Shown: in pieces, positions 56,068 to 64,000 of the stretch
Layout of the letters: each line of letters opens with the position of its first letter
Numbering within the stretch: the first letter of the stretch is position 1
Origin: Adiantum capillus-veneris
Lineage: Eukaryota; Streptophyta; Polypodiopsida; Polypodiales; Pteridaceae
Reading direction: 5' to 3'
Length of the DNA: 64,000 nt
Assembly (NCBI GenBank): GCA_014529385.2
Contig: CM043968.1
Location: 2,860,001 to 2,924,000, forward strand
Translations under genes and position numbers: made by a program
The notes under the pieces: generated by a model
Database searches by the model: none
The model's input: only the letters and a program-made list of their open reading frames with translations
Told to the model about the DNA's origin: nothing

Positions 56068-56101
56068 TTACTATATGGTAAGCTGTCCAAAGCCCCTTGT
56101 G
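56068..56101 (-). repeat. Right terminal inverted repeat
   Basis: Read on the minus strand it begins CACAAGGGGCTTTGGAC and continues TTACCATATAGTAA; 28 of 34 bases match the left repeat. Confidence 0.88.
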
Positions 56102-56496
56102 TGCATGGGTAGCGCTACCTTTTTCGTTTTGTGCTAATTAAAAGCTTTAAAATAGCCCTTGTAGTACTGCTACTACAATTCAATTCGAGAGTACCTACTC
56201 GGATTGTTGATGCACTAACCCGTCCCTTGCGCTATTGATTTCCTAATCGATGCTCTGTAGATGCATTTGTGTGTGATGGTCGGTACACACAAGGGCCTAG
56301 GCTGGCTGTGCTGTTGAGCTAAAGCTCCAACCTTAGATTCCCTCAAGGGCAAAGACACACGATATTTCCATTGCCATCTGCCCTCTCAGCTGTTCTCCTA
56401 TTACAAAGGTGGTCCGATTTGGGGCAAGCTACAGTGCGTACGGTGTCTAAAGAGAGATAGAGAGACAAAAGTAGCAAACCCATGCAGTCGTCCACC

Positions 56497-56504
56497 TATA
56501 AAAC
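56497..56504 (+). promoter_or_regulatory. TATA box upstream of the PPR gene
   Basis: TATAAAAC lies about 205 bp before the PPR start codon in a stretch without other genes. An AG-rich tract (56449-56468) lies just upstream. Promoter role is inferred from sequence and position. Confidence 0.55.
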
Positions 56505-56706
56505 ACACCCTTGCGTGGAAACTCTCCATTGGCCAAACCCCCTATTGCCATGCTCTCCCTATAGACCCTGCCTGAACGGGAAAAAATAACAATCTTGGTA
56601 TTACGAATATTTGCTGAGGCTATTTGCTCTCTGCACTCAGAGAGTGGATCACTTCGCATCATGAACCCGTACGCTGTGGTGGCCGAGCCAGGGGCGATGC
56701 TATCAG

Positions 56707-59682
56707 ATGAGCTCTGTGAAGAGAGCTGCGACGTGCGTATTGACAAGCCCCTCTGTAACCCAAGGAAGATTTGGGTCACGCTCTTCCACTTTGAGCTTGT
56801 ATGGCAGTTGGAGCCTGCAAGTCAAACGGCAAGGACATACGCAGCCCTCGCCTGTAATCAATTATGCTTCACTTTTGCGGTCGTATGCTTCCTCAAAACA
56901 CTTGGTCGACGGCATGTGTCTCCATGCCCGTATCATCCGCCATAAGCTCGACTGCAGTGCTCTTTTGGGTAACCTTCTGGTACAGATGTACGGCCAATGT
57001 GGGGCAATAGATGAGGCTTCTGCAGTCTTTACCACGTTGCCCAACAGAGACCACTTTGCATGGAATTTTCTCATTCGATCATATGCGGTTAATGGACCCA
57101 GTGCAGAATCACTGCCTCTTTTCCAGCGAATGTTGTTGGAAGGGATACTTCCAGACAGGTTTATACTGGTGGGAATCTTGGGTGCTTGTGAGAATAGTGA
57201 TCTCATATCTGTTGGTAAATTGCTTCATTCATGCATTGCAGGGAGTAGCCTGGAATTGGATGCTGTTATTGGAACGGCTTTCATGAACATGTATGCGAAT
57301 TGTGGTCATTTAGAGCATGCACAGAGATTTTTTGATAAACTACCAGAGGTGGATGTTGTCTCCTGTAATGCCATGATTGCTGCCTTCCAGCGAGCTGGAG
57401 ATTGTAAGTCTGCTTTCCAGCTTTTCAACCAAATGCAGCAGCAGTCTGTACTTCCAGAGAGGGTTACATTTCTCAATACACTTTCAGCTTGTACCAGCGA
57501 AGAGTTTATAGGTGAAGGGAAACGCCTGCATTCCTATTGTTCTTGCACTGAAGTTAATGTTCATCCTGCAGTTGAAACGGCGCTTGTAAACATGTATGGC
57601 AAGTGCCATAGTGTAGACGATGCCCGGAAAACTTTTGATATGATGGCAGTGCATGATGTGGTGTCTTGGAATGCTCTCATTGCAATCTATACCAACCACA
57701 GAGATATTGGAGAAGCTCTTCATTTGTTTGAGGAGATGCGGCGTGAAGGAGTGATGCCAGACCGTATTACTTTCATTTGTATTGTTGATGCATGTGGCAA
57801 TCAGGGGGTCCTTTTGGATAATGATTGGATACGAGTCAATATTAACAGTAGTGCAGCAGGTTTTGACACGGAAATTGGGAAAGCGCTCATGACCATGCAC
57901 AGCAACTGTGGAAACATTGAAGGTGCTTGGGAGACTTTCAATACTTCTCCAAACCGAAGCATTGATTTTTGGAATTCCCTGGTAGTAGCATTGGGTAAGC
58001 ATGGAGACCTAGATGCTGCTTTCAAACAAACAGCAGATATGTTTCAGCGTGGTGTGGTTCCTAATAATTTCACGTTCATTGGTTTACTTGATTCTTGTGT
58101 GAATCAGATGGCCTTAGTTGAAGGGATGCTGGTGCATATGTGCATAGTAGAGAGTCATCTTGAGCTTGAAACTCTCACATGTACTAGCATAATCAACATG
58201 TACAGCAAATGTGGCTGTTTAGATGATGCTTTTAAAGCTTTTCAAACCATCCATGAACGGAAGGTGGTTTCTTGGAATGTAATCATATCTGGGCATGCTG
58301 ATAATGCATGCGACATAGGAGTCATTCGGTTGTCTCGACAAATGATGCAAGAAGGAGTGATGCCAAACAACATCACCTTTCTTTGCATGTTGAATGCATT
58401 TTCTAGTGAGGAAGCTGTAGATCAAGGTAAGAGGATACATTGTTGCGTTTTTGGAACTGAGCACGAGTCAAATATAGTTTTTCAAACAGCTTTGGTGAAC
58501 ATGTACGGCAAGTGCGGCAGCACATCATCTGCACTGCGAGTTTTCAATGACTTGTCTGAGAGGGACATTGTATCATGGAGTGCTATGATATCAGCATATG
58601 TTCAGGGTGCAGATATTGATAGGGCAGCTGTGCTATTCATTCAAATGCTAGAAGAAGGAGCACTCCCAGATGTGGTAACTTACGCAACCATGCTTTGTGC
58701 TTCTCTGGGTCCAGTTGCCCTATCACAAGGGAAGCACTTGCATGCATGCGTAGTCGCTACAGAATTTGCAATAGAAGTTGTCATTGAGACTGCCCTCATA
58801 TGTATGTATTGTAGATGTGGTAGCCTTGACGAGGCAAGGAGAATCTTTGGTGAGAGGCTTGACAAAAGTGTGGCTTCTTGGAATGCCATTATGGGTGGGC
58901 TAACTCAGAGTGGAAATGGGACGAGGGCATTTCAACTGTACGAGCAGATGCAGCAAGAAGGAATGCTGCCAGACAATCTTACGTTTGTAAGCATTCTTGA
59001 TGCATGCTCTCGTGTCTCAAATTTATCAAAAGGACATCAAATTCACTCCACTCTAGCTGGCAGTAACCTTGCTGGCAACGTCAAAGTGGAAGCTGCTCTT
59101 GTGAACATGTATGCAGATTGTGGTAGTTTTAATGATGCTGAGATGGTGTTCTGCTCCATGTGTTCACGAGGCATTGCTTCTTGGACTGCTATCATTTCTG
59201 CAAATGCTCAACAGGGAAACGGCAAGGATGCTGTTCGTCTTTTCAAACAAATGATTGAAGAAGGGCATGTGCCAAAGAGAGAAATTATGGTCAGCATTTT
59301 CTCGGCATGTAGTCATGCTGGTTTGATAGATGATTTGAAAGAGTTGTTAGGCTTTATGAGTAGTAAGACTACTGTTTCAGTGGGAGTAGATCTTTTTAAT
59401 TGTGCTATTGACTTGTTCAGTAGAGCAGGGAGGCTGGATGAGGCGGAGGCACTAATCGGTAACATGCCTCAAGATTCAACTATTGTATCATGGACCATGC
59501 TGCTTGGTGCCTGCAAAAATCATCTTGACGTGGAGCGAGGAGAACACGCTGCACTGAAGCTTCTACAGCTCGATTCTCAAAATGCTGAACCATATGTGGC
59601 CTTATCAAACCTTTATGCTGCGGCTGGCATGAAAGAAGAAGCTGAGACGGTGTACAAAAGGATGAGGGGACAGATTGACTAG
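56707..59682 (+). CDS. Long PLS-type PPR protein without DYW domain, intact
   Basis: An uninterrupted 991-codon single-exon gene. PPR motifs fill residues about 50-985 as P, L and S variants; phrases such as NLLVQMYGQCGAIDEASAVF, DVVSWNALIAIYTNHRDIGE and ALVNMYGKCGSTSSALRVF mark roughly eight P-L-S triplets. The C-terminus (SWTMLLGACKNHLDVERGEH, then EPYVALSNLYAAAGMKEEAE) is the E1-type region, and the protein stops there with no E2 or DYW deaminase domain. The first 67 residues contain no Asp or Glu and many Ser, Arg and Lys, as expected for an organelle-targeting presequence. PLS proteins bind single-stranded organelle RNA and usually specify C-to-U editing sites; without DYW it would need a partner. 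The ATG at 56707 is the first in frame and includes the presequence. No neighbouring gene is linked to it. Confidence 0.93.
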   Translation: MSSVKRAATCVLTSPSVTQGRFGSRSSTLSLYGSWSLQVKRQGHTQPSPVINYASLLRSYASSKHLVDGMCLHARIIRHKLDCSALLGNLLVQMYGQCGAIDEASAVFTTLPNRDHFAWNFLIRSYAVNGPSAESLPLFQRMLLEGILPDRFILVGILGACENSDLISVGKLLHSCIAGSSLELDAVIGTAFMNMYANCGHLEHAQRFFDKLPEVDVVSCNAMIAAFQRAGDCKSAFQLFNQMQQQSVLPERVTFLNTLSACTSEEFIGEGKRLHSYCSCTEVNVHPAVETALVNMYGKCHSVDDARKTFDMMAVHDVVSWNALIAIYTNHRDIGEALHLFEEMRREGVMPDRITFICIVDACGNQGVLLDNDWIRVNINSSAAGFDTEIGKALMTMHSNCGNIEGAWETFNTSPNRSIDFWNSLVVALGKHGDLDAAFKQTADMFQRGVVPNNFTFIGLLDSCVNQMALVEGMLVHMCIVESHLELETLTCTSIINMYSKCGCLDDAFKAFQTIHERKVVSWNVIISGHADNACDIGVIRLSRQMMQEGVMPNNITFLCMLNAFSSEEAVDQGKRIHCCVFGTEHESNIVFQTALVNMYGKCGSTSSALRVFNDLSERDIVSWSAMISAYVQGADIDRAAVLFIQMLEEGALPDVVTYATMLCASLGPVALSQGKHLHACVVATEFAIEVVIETALICMYCRCGSLDEARRIFGERLDKSVASWNAIMGGLTQSGNGTRAFQLYEQMQQEGMLPDNLTFVSILDACSRVSNLSKGHQIHSTLAGSNLAGNVKVEAALVNMYADCGSFNDAEMVFCSMCSRGIASWTAIISANAQQGNGKDAVRLFKQMIEEGHVPKREIMVSIFSACSHAGLIDDLKELLGFMSSKTTVSVGVDLFNCAIDLFSRAGRLDEAEALIGNMPQDSTIVSWTMLLGACKNHLDVERGEHAALKLLQLDSQNAEPYVALSNLYAAAGMKEEAETVYKRMRGQID

Positions 59683-60479
59683 GGTATCATCTTTGATAAA
59701 CAATCGGGTTGCCAACAGAAGGACAGTGATGCTGTCTGGCTGACATACATGGGCCTTTCTCTCAAAGGTGTGGGGAGGTGGGTGGCGGTACCTACTGCTG
59801 CTTTGCTAACAGCTCAATACAAGTCACTCGCTTTAATCCAAAGGGGTCTTTAGTAAGGAAGAGAAACTTAGTACCCTCAATTTCTGTTTGCTCCATGAAA
59901 TCTGTGTGTCCCGGCCTCCTTGACCCCTCCATGCCAGATTGCAATCCATGTTGCAAGTGTCAGGAAACCTTCTGTAGCATATGTATTATTTACAAAGCAG
60001 GGTATGTGGAGGATTTATTAAGCCATGCCAGGATTAGCAACTTGCTGGTTGAGCTGGCAAAAACTGTCGTGATTCTGTGAACTTATAACAGTATGACTAC
60101 GCATTTGCTCAAACAGTTAAAGGTCTGTTGCGTTTGCCAATTTTCAGGATATCCCACGACCAAAGCAATGTAAGCAACTAGGACATTGTGAGACAGGAGC
60201 TTCAACCAGCAATTACATTTATACCAGAGTACAAGATAATCAGGGCTGGCTTGAGATCGGATCCTAAAACCTAGGTCTTTTGGCAGCCAAGATGAAAGCA
60301 CGATGCTTGGAGAGCCAAACTGGTCTTCAGTATGTCCAAATTAGCACTGTTACATCATTCTTCACATGGTTAAATCTGCAACGTTCATCACAGGTCTCAT
60401 TTTAATGTGGAGGCTAGCCAAAAAAGGCCAATTTGTTGCATGCATGAGGATATTTTGAAATTTGAACCAGAGATTACTG
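59683..60479. other. 3' flank of the PPR gene; no separate gene
   Basis: A 100-codon plus-strand frame (59778-60080) has scattered Cys but no recognisable motif and probably lies in or after the 3' untranslated region. Nothing else is supported. Confidence 0.5.
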
Positions 60480-61010
60480 TTCTTCAATAGTACTGGATAC
60501 GTATATTGTGAACATGTATCCTCAATGTGGTGCTCTTTCTTGTGCCCTAGAGAAGCCACCCTCTCAAGATGTTAACAAAATCTCATTTTCCGGCAATGTC
60601 ATGTCGTGAAGGGCTTTTGACTTCCAGGTACAGCCGCAATGTCAAAGTGAGCCAGCTGTAATGTTTTGAGCAAATGCAGCATCATGGCATCCTTCCAGAT
60701 TTCCTTTGCCTGCTGCATTCTGTGATCATCTAGAGAAAAGGCCAGCATATTTCACACGACATCGGCCCCATAATAAACTGCTCAGCTTGTGTAGTTGATC
60801 TTCTTCGACATACTTCGATAACGCGATAAGCCCAACAGGAGAAGGTTGGCCTTACAGTGTTTTCAGGAAACATGCACAAGAGAGTCCCTTTCCATATCCT
60901 TTCACTTTAGAGATGGAAGTGCATACCCAGATTGCCATTTTTGGCTAAATTTGGGTGATGAAATCGAGATGCTTGTTTGAACATGACAATCTTTCAAGAC
61001 ATCCTATTAT
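60480..61010 (+). pseudogene. PPR gene relic downstream of the intact gene
   Basis: Plus-strand fragments read DTYIVNMYPQCGAL, SQDVNKISFSGNVMS, FEQMQHHGILPDF and GPIINCSACVVDLL. These are successive pieces of PLS repeats and the C-terminal part of a PPR protein, in shifting frames with several stops. It is the same orientation as the intact gene 0.8 kb upstream, which suggests an old tandem duplicate. Confidence 0.7.
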
Positions 61011-61460
61011 GGAATGGCAATTCTCTTCTTCTTCTTCTACAACATCCTATTATGTAATGGAAGGACCTGTTCAAAATCAACCATGTTGAGACTTTGAGGC
61101 AGGGGTTGTTGGACAAGTATATTGGGCTGGGCGGTTGTCTAGTGCTGACATGTACGTAAATGAATTGCTCCTTGCGAGACCCAAACTGTCATAAATAAGC
61201 TTCCTTCTGACGATGGCATTGATTTTGCAGGATTATATGTTGGAAACTGGTAAAGCCCAACAGGCTCTATGTTGTTTTGAATAATGATATTTGTATGCTT
61301 TCTTATATATCGTAACTAAATTAGGTGGCCATGGTGATGCCTACGTGTGGCTCTTGCCCGATGGTGCGTGGCCCTTGCCCGACCATGTAACATGGCTAAT
61401 ATTTGGAAGGGATAAACACCTCCCCCTGTGGGTCCTCTGGCTTGTCGAAAAAAGAAAGAT

Positions 61461-61769
61461 ATTCAAAACAAGAAAACAATAACATAGTGTAGATGGCCGT
61501 ATTTCATGAGGTTGACCCCGCCATAGAAAGGCCTTTCCGTTATGAGTAGAGAAATCACAACCGTATGCAAAGAAACCATTAACTTCTCGAGCTCTTTGAA
61601 AAGTATGCACTCTGTGAAGATTTAGAACTTCACAAAACGGAAAATTAGAAGCTCTGCTTAGCCAAACCTTAATTGGTTATACCAGCCTCCCTTTCAAAGG
61701 CACGTAAATCGACAGATAACTGTGCGAAGAGAGATTGGTACGAGAATTGGAAAATAAGTAACTAATCAT
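61461..61769 (+). repeat. Dispersed repeat, copy 2 (plus)
   Basis: Matches 22952-23273 on the opposite strand over about 300 bp with shared ordered blocks. The open frames overlapping it are not genes. Sequence to either side (61340-61460 and after 61770) does not match the first copy. Confidence 0.8.
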
Positions 61770-62150
61770 GTTTACTTTCGGAGGGTTCAACTTTTAAACA
61801 TGTAAGTCATCACGTGAGTTCAAATGAATGGGTTTTTTAGTTGTCAAAATTTTAGATTTTTTTTTTAATTTTAATAATAGCAAAACTCACAATTGTGAGT
61901 AAATTATATTAACCAACCCAAATAGTTACAAGGTCTTGTTATGCTCGTGTTGAGCCATGACATCCAGGGACCATAATTACATCGGCTATCAGGGCAGCCA
62001 TCCCAACCAACTCGCCCCCTTATCTTTGATACATAAGGTCCATTATCCTGTTCTTCTGAGATTTTTCAATTATCAATAGCTAAGATTTTTCCACGTCCTA
62101 GGCATGCCCTTTGCTGACAACAAGGCATAAGTTTTTGATAAAAAAGGGAT

Positions 62151-62320
62151 CATTTTATTACCTCAAGCATGTAAGATAAGGGGTTTTTTTAATACCTTTT
62201 GAACGCACATTATATGAATAGTTTCTTAAGAGGGTCATTTTATTACCTTAAGTATGCAAGTTAAGGGTTTTTTTAATACCCTTTGAACGCACATTATATG
62301 AATAGTTTCTTAAAAGTGCA
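62151..62320. repeat. 85-bp tandem duplication
   Basis: CATTTTATTACCT(C/T)AAG through GAACGCACATTATATGAATA and GTTTCTTAA is repeated at 62151 and 62236, with high identity. Confidence 0.92.
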
Positions 62321-62499
62321 CCCGTCGAATGCTTACACATCTTAAACACGAAACTTCTCGGATTAAGATAATCCCTCTTCTTTGCCATGCAACAATCGAT
62401 TACTTCATAAATATTGATAAGAACCTAGAAGAGGAGAAGAAGAGGCTGGAGAAGAGCTTTTTGATGAGCCTAAGAACTCTCCATGGCTCATAACAAGCT

Positions 62500-62534
<35 letters not shown>

Positions 62535-62556
62535 TGCACGTACACACACACACCCC

Positions 62557-62610
<54 letters not shown>
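62500..62610. repeat. (CA)n(TA)n(GA)n compound microsatellite
   Basis: A CA run, a short CGCTTGCACG spacer with more CA, a TA run at about 62558-62574 and a GA run to 62610. The open frame through it is an artefact. Confidence 0.95.
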
Positions 62611-62613
<3 letters not shown>

Positions 62614-63593
62614 TTATAAAGATGAGCTATGTGCTATTTTTGGCCAGCGTCTTGCTCAGCGAGCCTTTGCACTTGCTTTTGGCCGCCTCCTCTACTTTTT
62701 GGGTCGACTCCTCTTTTCCATGCTAATGTTGAGTAATCTGCTTATCACATGCACCAAGTGTACTTATCACAAGCCCATTTTCACGTGCTGGTATTCTCGT
62801 GCACTTTTCGTACTCTAAAATCGAGGTTCGGATTGAACACGATTTGATCTCAAAAATTTATGACAATTTTCTTGAATAATTTTCCACATCATAAAGGATA
62901 TTTTCTGACCTTTTAATATCCTTATGTTTATTCTCCTATTAACCAGGGACTTTATGGAAATTAGATTTATTGTCTTGGGATCATTTTTAGATTGTTTTGT
63001 TCTCAAGAAAATATGTTAGAACCTTTTAATTAAAGCTTAGTGACTGGTGAATGTTCTAAGGCTTCTTTATTACTTTAGCTTTAGACTTATCATTTTTGTT
63101 TACTTCGTAATTCATTTGAGGTCAAATATGCATATTTTCTCTCTCTAGGATAGAGAGAGAGAATTATTCGTTTAGTATCCAAATTTATGTTGATCACTCC
63201 AAAATATCTTTAATGATCAAAATGGCTTTTATTATTTTTTGAATAATTAAGATTTATCAAAATCTAACTTTGATGACTTTTTTTATCCTTACATAATAGT
63301 CCTCCTTGACTATGAATATATAAAGGAAAGATATGACATATTGCAATTGGATCCACTTACTGTATTAAACAACCTTCCAAAACAGTTGCCTACTTTATTT
63401 GGTGCACGAAAGAATGTAATTGACACAAGCATGTTATTTATACTGTTAGTCATAAACCATTCCATATTAGTATTCAAAACTATTGCTTGAAAAGTAAATA
63501 ATTTTCCTAAGGGTGTAAAGCATTGTGTGCATACAAATCTCATTATACAGTCTCACAAAAATTTGACTTTCAATGGCTTCATTACGCGTGTAC

Positions 63594-63820
63594 TGTTGGA
63601 ATTAGGGTTGCAGAGAAACACACACAGCTTGGAGAAGAAGAAGGAAGCTCAAGGCACACAATAGAGAGTGTGTTACTTAGTGTGCAATGGAAAGATGGAT
63701 AGCTATAGAGTGATGGGCGTATATACAATGCACGGGGGAAAAAACCTCCTAAAGAGGGAAAAAATGCCCCGGCGGTCCTAGTCTGTTCACACACATCACT
63801 GCCACATGTATATGGTAACA
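63594..63820 (-). repeat. 3' LTR of a Ty1/copia element, 227 bp
   Basis: On the minus strand the LTR starts TGTTACC at 63820, just after a polypurine run (GCAGGGGGGATT, plus 63821-63832), and ends CCAACA at 63594. TG..CA ends and the preceding copia coding end support the limits. The sequence just outside (GTACA on the minus strand) is a candidate half of the target duplication; the other half lies outside the window. Confidence 0.85.
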
Positions 63821-64000
63821 AATCCCCCCTGCAGTGATGCAGTGAACGAGAGCTGGCACATGAGTAAAGGGAAGTGCCATGCCCTGAGGACATGATCAGT
63901 CCACAAAGGGGAGTAAGCCCAAAGCTTTGCGGAAAGCTTCGAGCTTCTCACGAAACAATGCCTTTGTGAAAAGATCTGCAAGGTTGTCCTGTGTTGGCAC
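63821..64000 (-). mobile_element. 3' end of a Ty1/copia element (RNase H C-terminus and polypurine tract)
   Basis: From 64000 down to a TGA at 63896 the minus strand encodes, without interruption, TQDNLADLFTKALFREKLEA and FRKALGLLPFVD. This is the conserved C-terminal end of copia RNase H (the D-N-x-A-D-x-F-T-K-A-L motif). About 60 nt and a polypurine tract then lead into the LTR. The unbroken end suggests a relatively young element, which continues past the window. Confidence 0.9.

Larger units (their letters stand above)
48827..56101 (+). mobile_element. CACTA/CMC-like DNA transposon, 7.3 kb, both ends present
   Basis: Terminal inverted repeats of 34 bp (28 identical) bound the element: 48827-48860 and 56068-56101, each beginning CACAAGG and containing CTTTGGAC and TTACCATATAG. 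Inside each end is about 450 bp of CTAG-rich subterminal repeats. Between them are a TNP2-like transposase gene and a second multi-exon gene in the same orientation, the layout known from En/Spm elements. A target-site duplication is not evident (CAT on the left, TGC on the right). Two nonsense codons in the transposase and one in the second gene suggest the copy is recently inactivated. Confidence 0.85.
61770..63593. other. No recognisable gene; simple and tandem repeats
   Basis: Contains an 85-bp tandem duplication and a compound microsatellite. The minus frame at 63543-63310 has no recognisable motif. Confidence 0.5.

Noticed and set aside
48824-56104. A 3-bp target-site duplication around the CMC element
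   Set aside because: The flanking triplets are CAT and TGC, which do not match.
57484-58025. Minus-strand ORFs of up to 172 codons inside the PPR gene
   Set aside because: They are antisense shadows of the intact PPR coding sequence.
62483-62818. 111-codon plus-strand frame
   Set aside because: Its first third is CA, TA and GA repeat and the rest has no motif or conservation signal.

Overview
This is nuclear DNA from a land plant, most likely a fern or another seed-free plant with a large, repeat-rich genome. The basis is a long intronless PLS-type pentatricopeptide (PPR) gene, decayed PPR copies carrying the same stock phrases, a decayed cellulose-synthase-like C fragment, GT-AG introns, and wall-to-wall broken LTR retrotransposons. 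The species call is inference. Only one ordinary gene looks intact: the PPR gene at 56707-59682.

Layout. 1-4.5 kb: no recognisable gene, but a five-unit tandem array whose units each carry a small hairpin (2007-2484). 4.5-8.0 kb, minus strand: a Ty3/gypsy chromovirus (protease end, RT, RNase H, integrase, chromodomain) whose integrase is split by a 463-bp inverted-repeat element. 8.2-10.6 kb: a diverged roughly 300-bp satellite rich in TACCAAAT/ATTTGGTA, split by an insertion. 10.9-13.7 kb, plus: the 3' half of gypsy element A. 13.7-16.2 kb: a non-coding LTR/leader-like stretch with four copies of a 20-24 bp palindrome. 16.3-20.3 kb: an LTR element (C) with unrecognised coiled-coil ORFs instead of pol. 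21-24.4 kb: two inverted gypsy 3' ends around a second copy of the element C ORF. 25.2-34.8 kb, plus: gypsy element B, nearly full length (gag, protease, RT, RNase H, integrase, extra 3' ORF), followed by LTR/leader sequence with a second palindrome family. 37.6-37.8 kb: a short LTR with a primer-binding site. 37.9-40.3 kb, minus: a decayed PLS PPR gene. 42.0-42.6 kb, minus: a CSLC fragment. 43.8-48.4 kb: exon-like remnants of unrecognised genes and a broken P-type PPR gene. 48.8-56.1 kb: an apparently complete CACTA/CMC-like DNA transposon with terminal inverted repeats, CTAG-rich subterminal repeats, a TNP2-like transposase and a second spliced gene. 56.5-59.7 kb: the intact PPR gene. 60.5-61.0 kb: another PPR relic. 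63.6-64.0 kb, minus: the 3' end of a well-preserved Ty1/copia element that runs off the window.

The best candidate for something undescribed is the gypsy lineage represented by elements A and B. Both have two H2C2 zinc fingers before the integrase core instead of one. Both have an additional retropepsin-like domain downstream of integrase, followed by a basic tail with repeated Trp-Lys motifs; element B also keeps a conventional protease before RT. LTR/leader-like regions near A, B and C share the order TATA-like box, (GA)n tract, then recurrent palindromes with a common ATYGYRAT core and different but mutually complementary outer arms. All comparisons were made by eye; none has been tested against databases.
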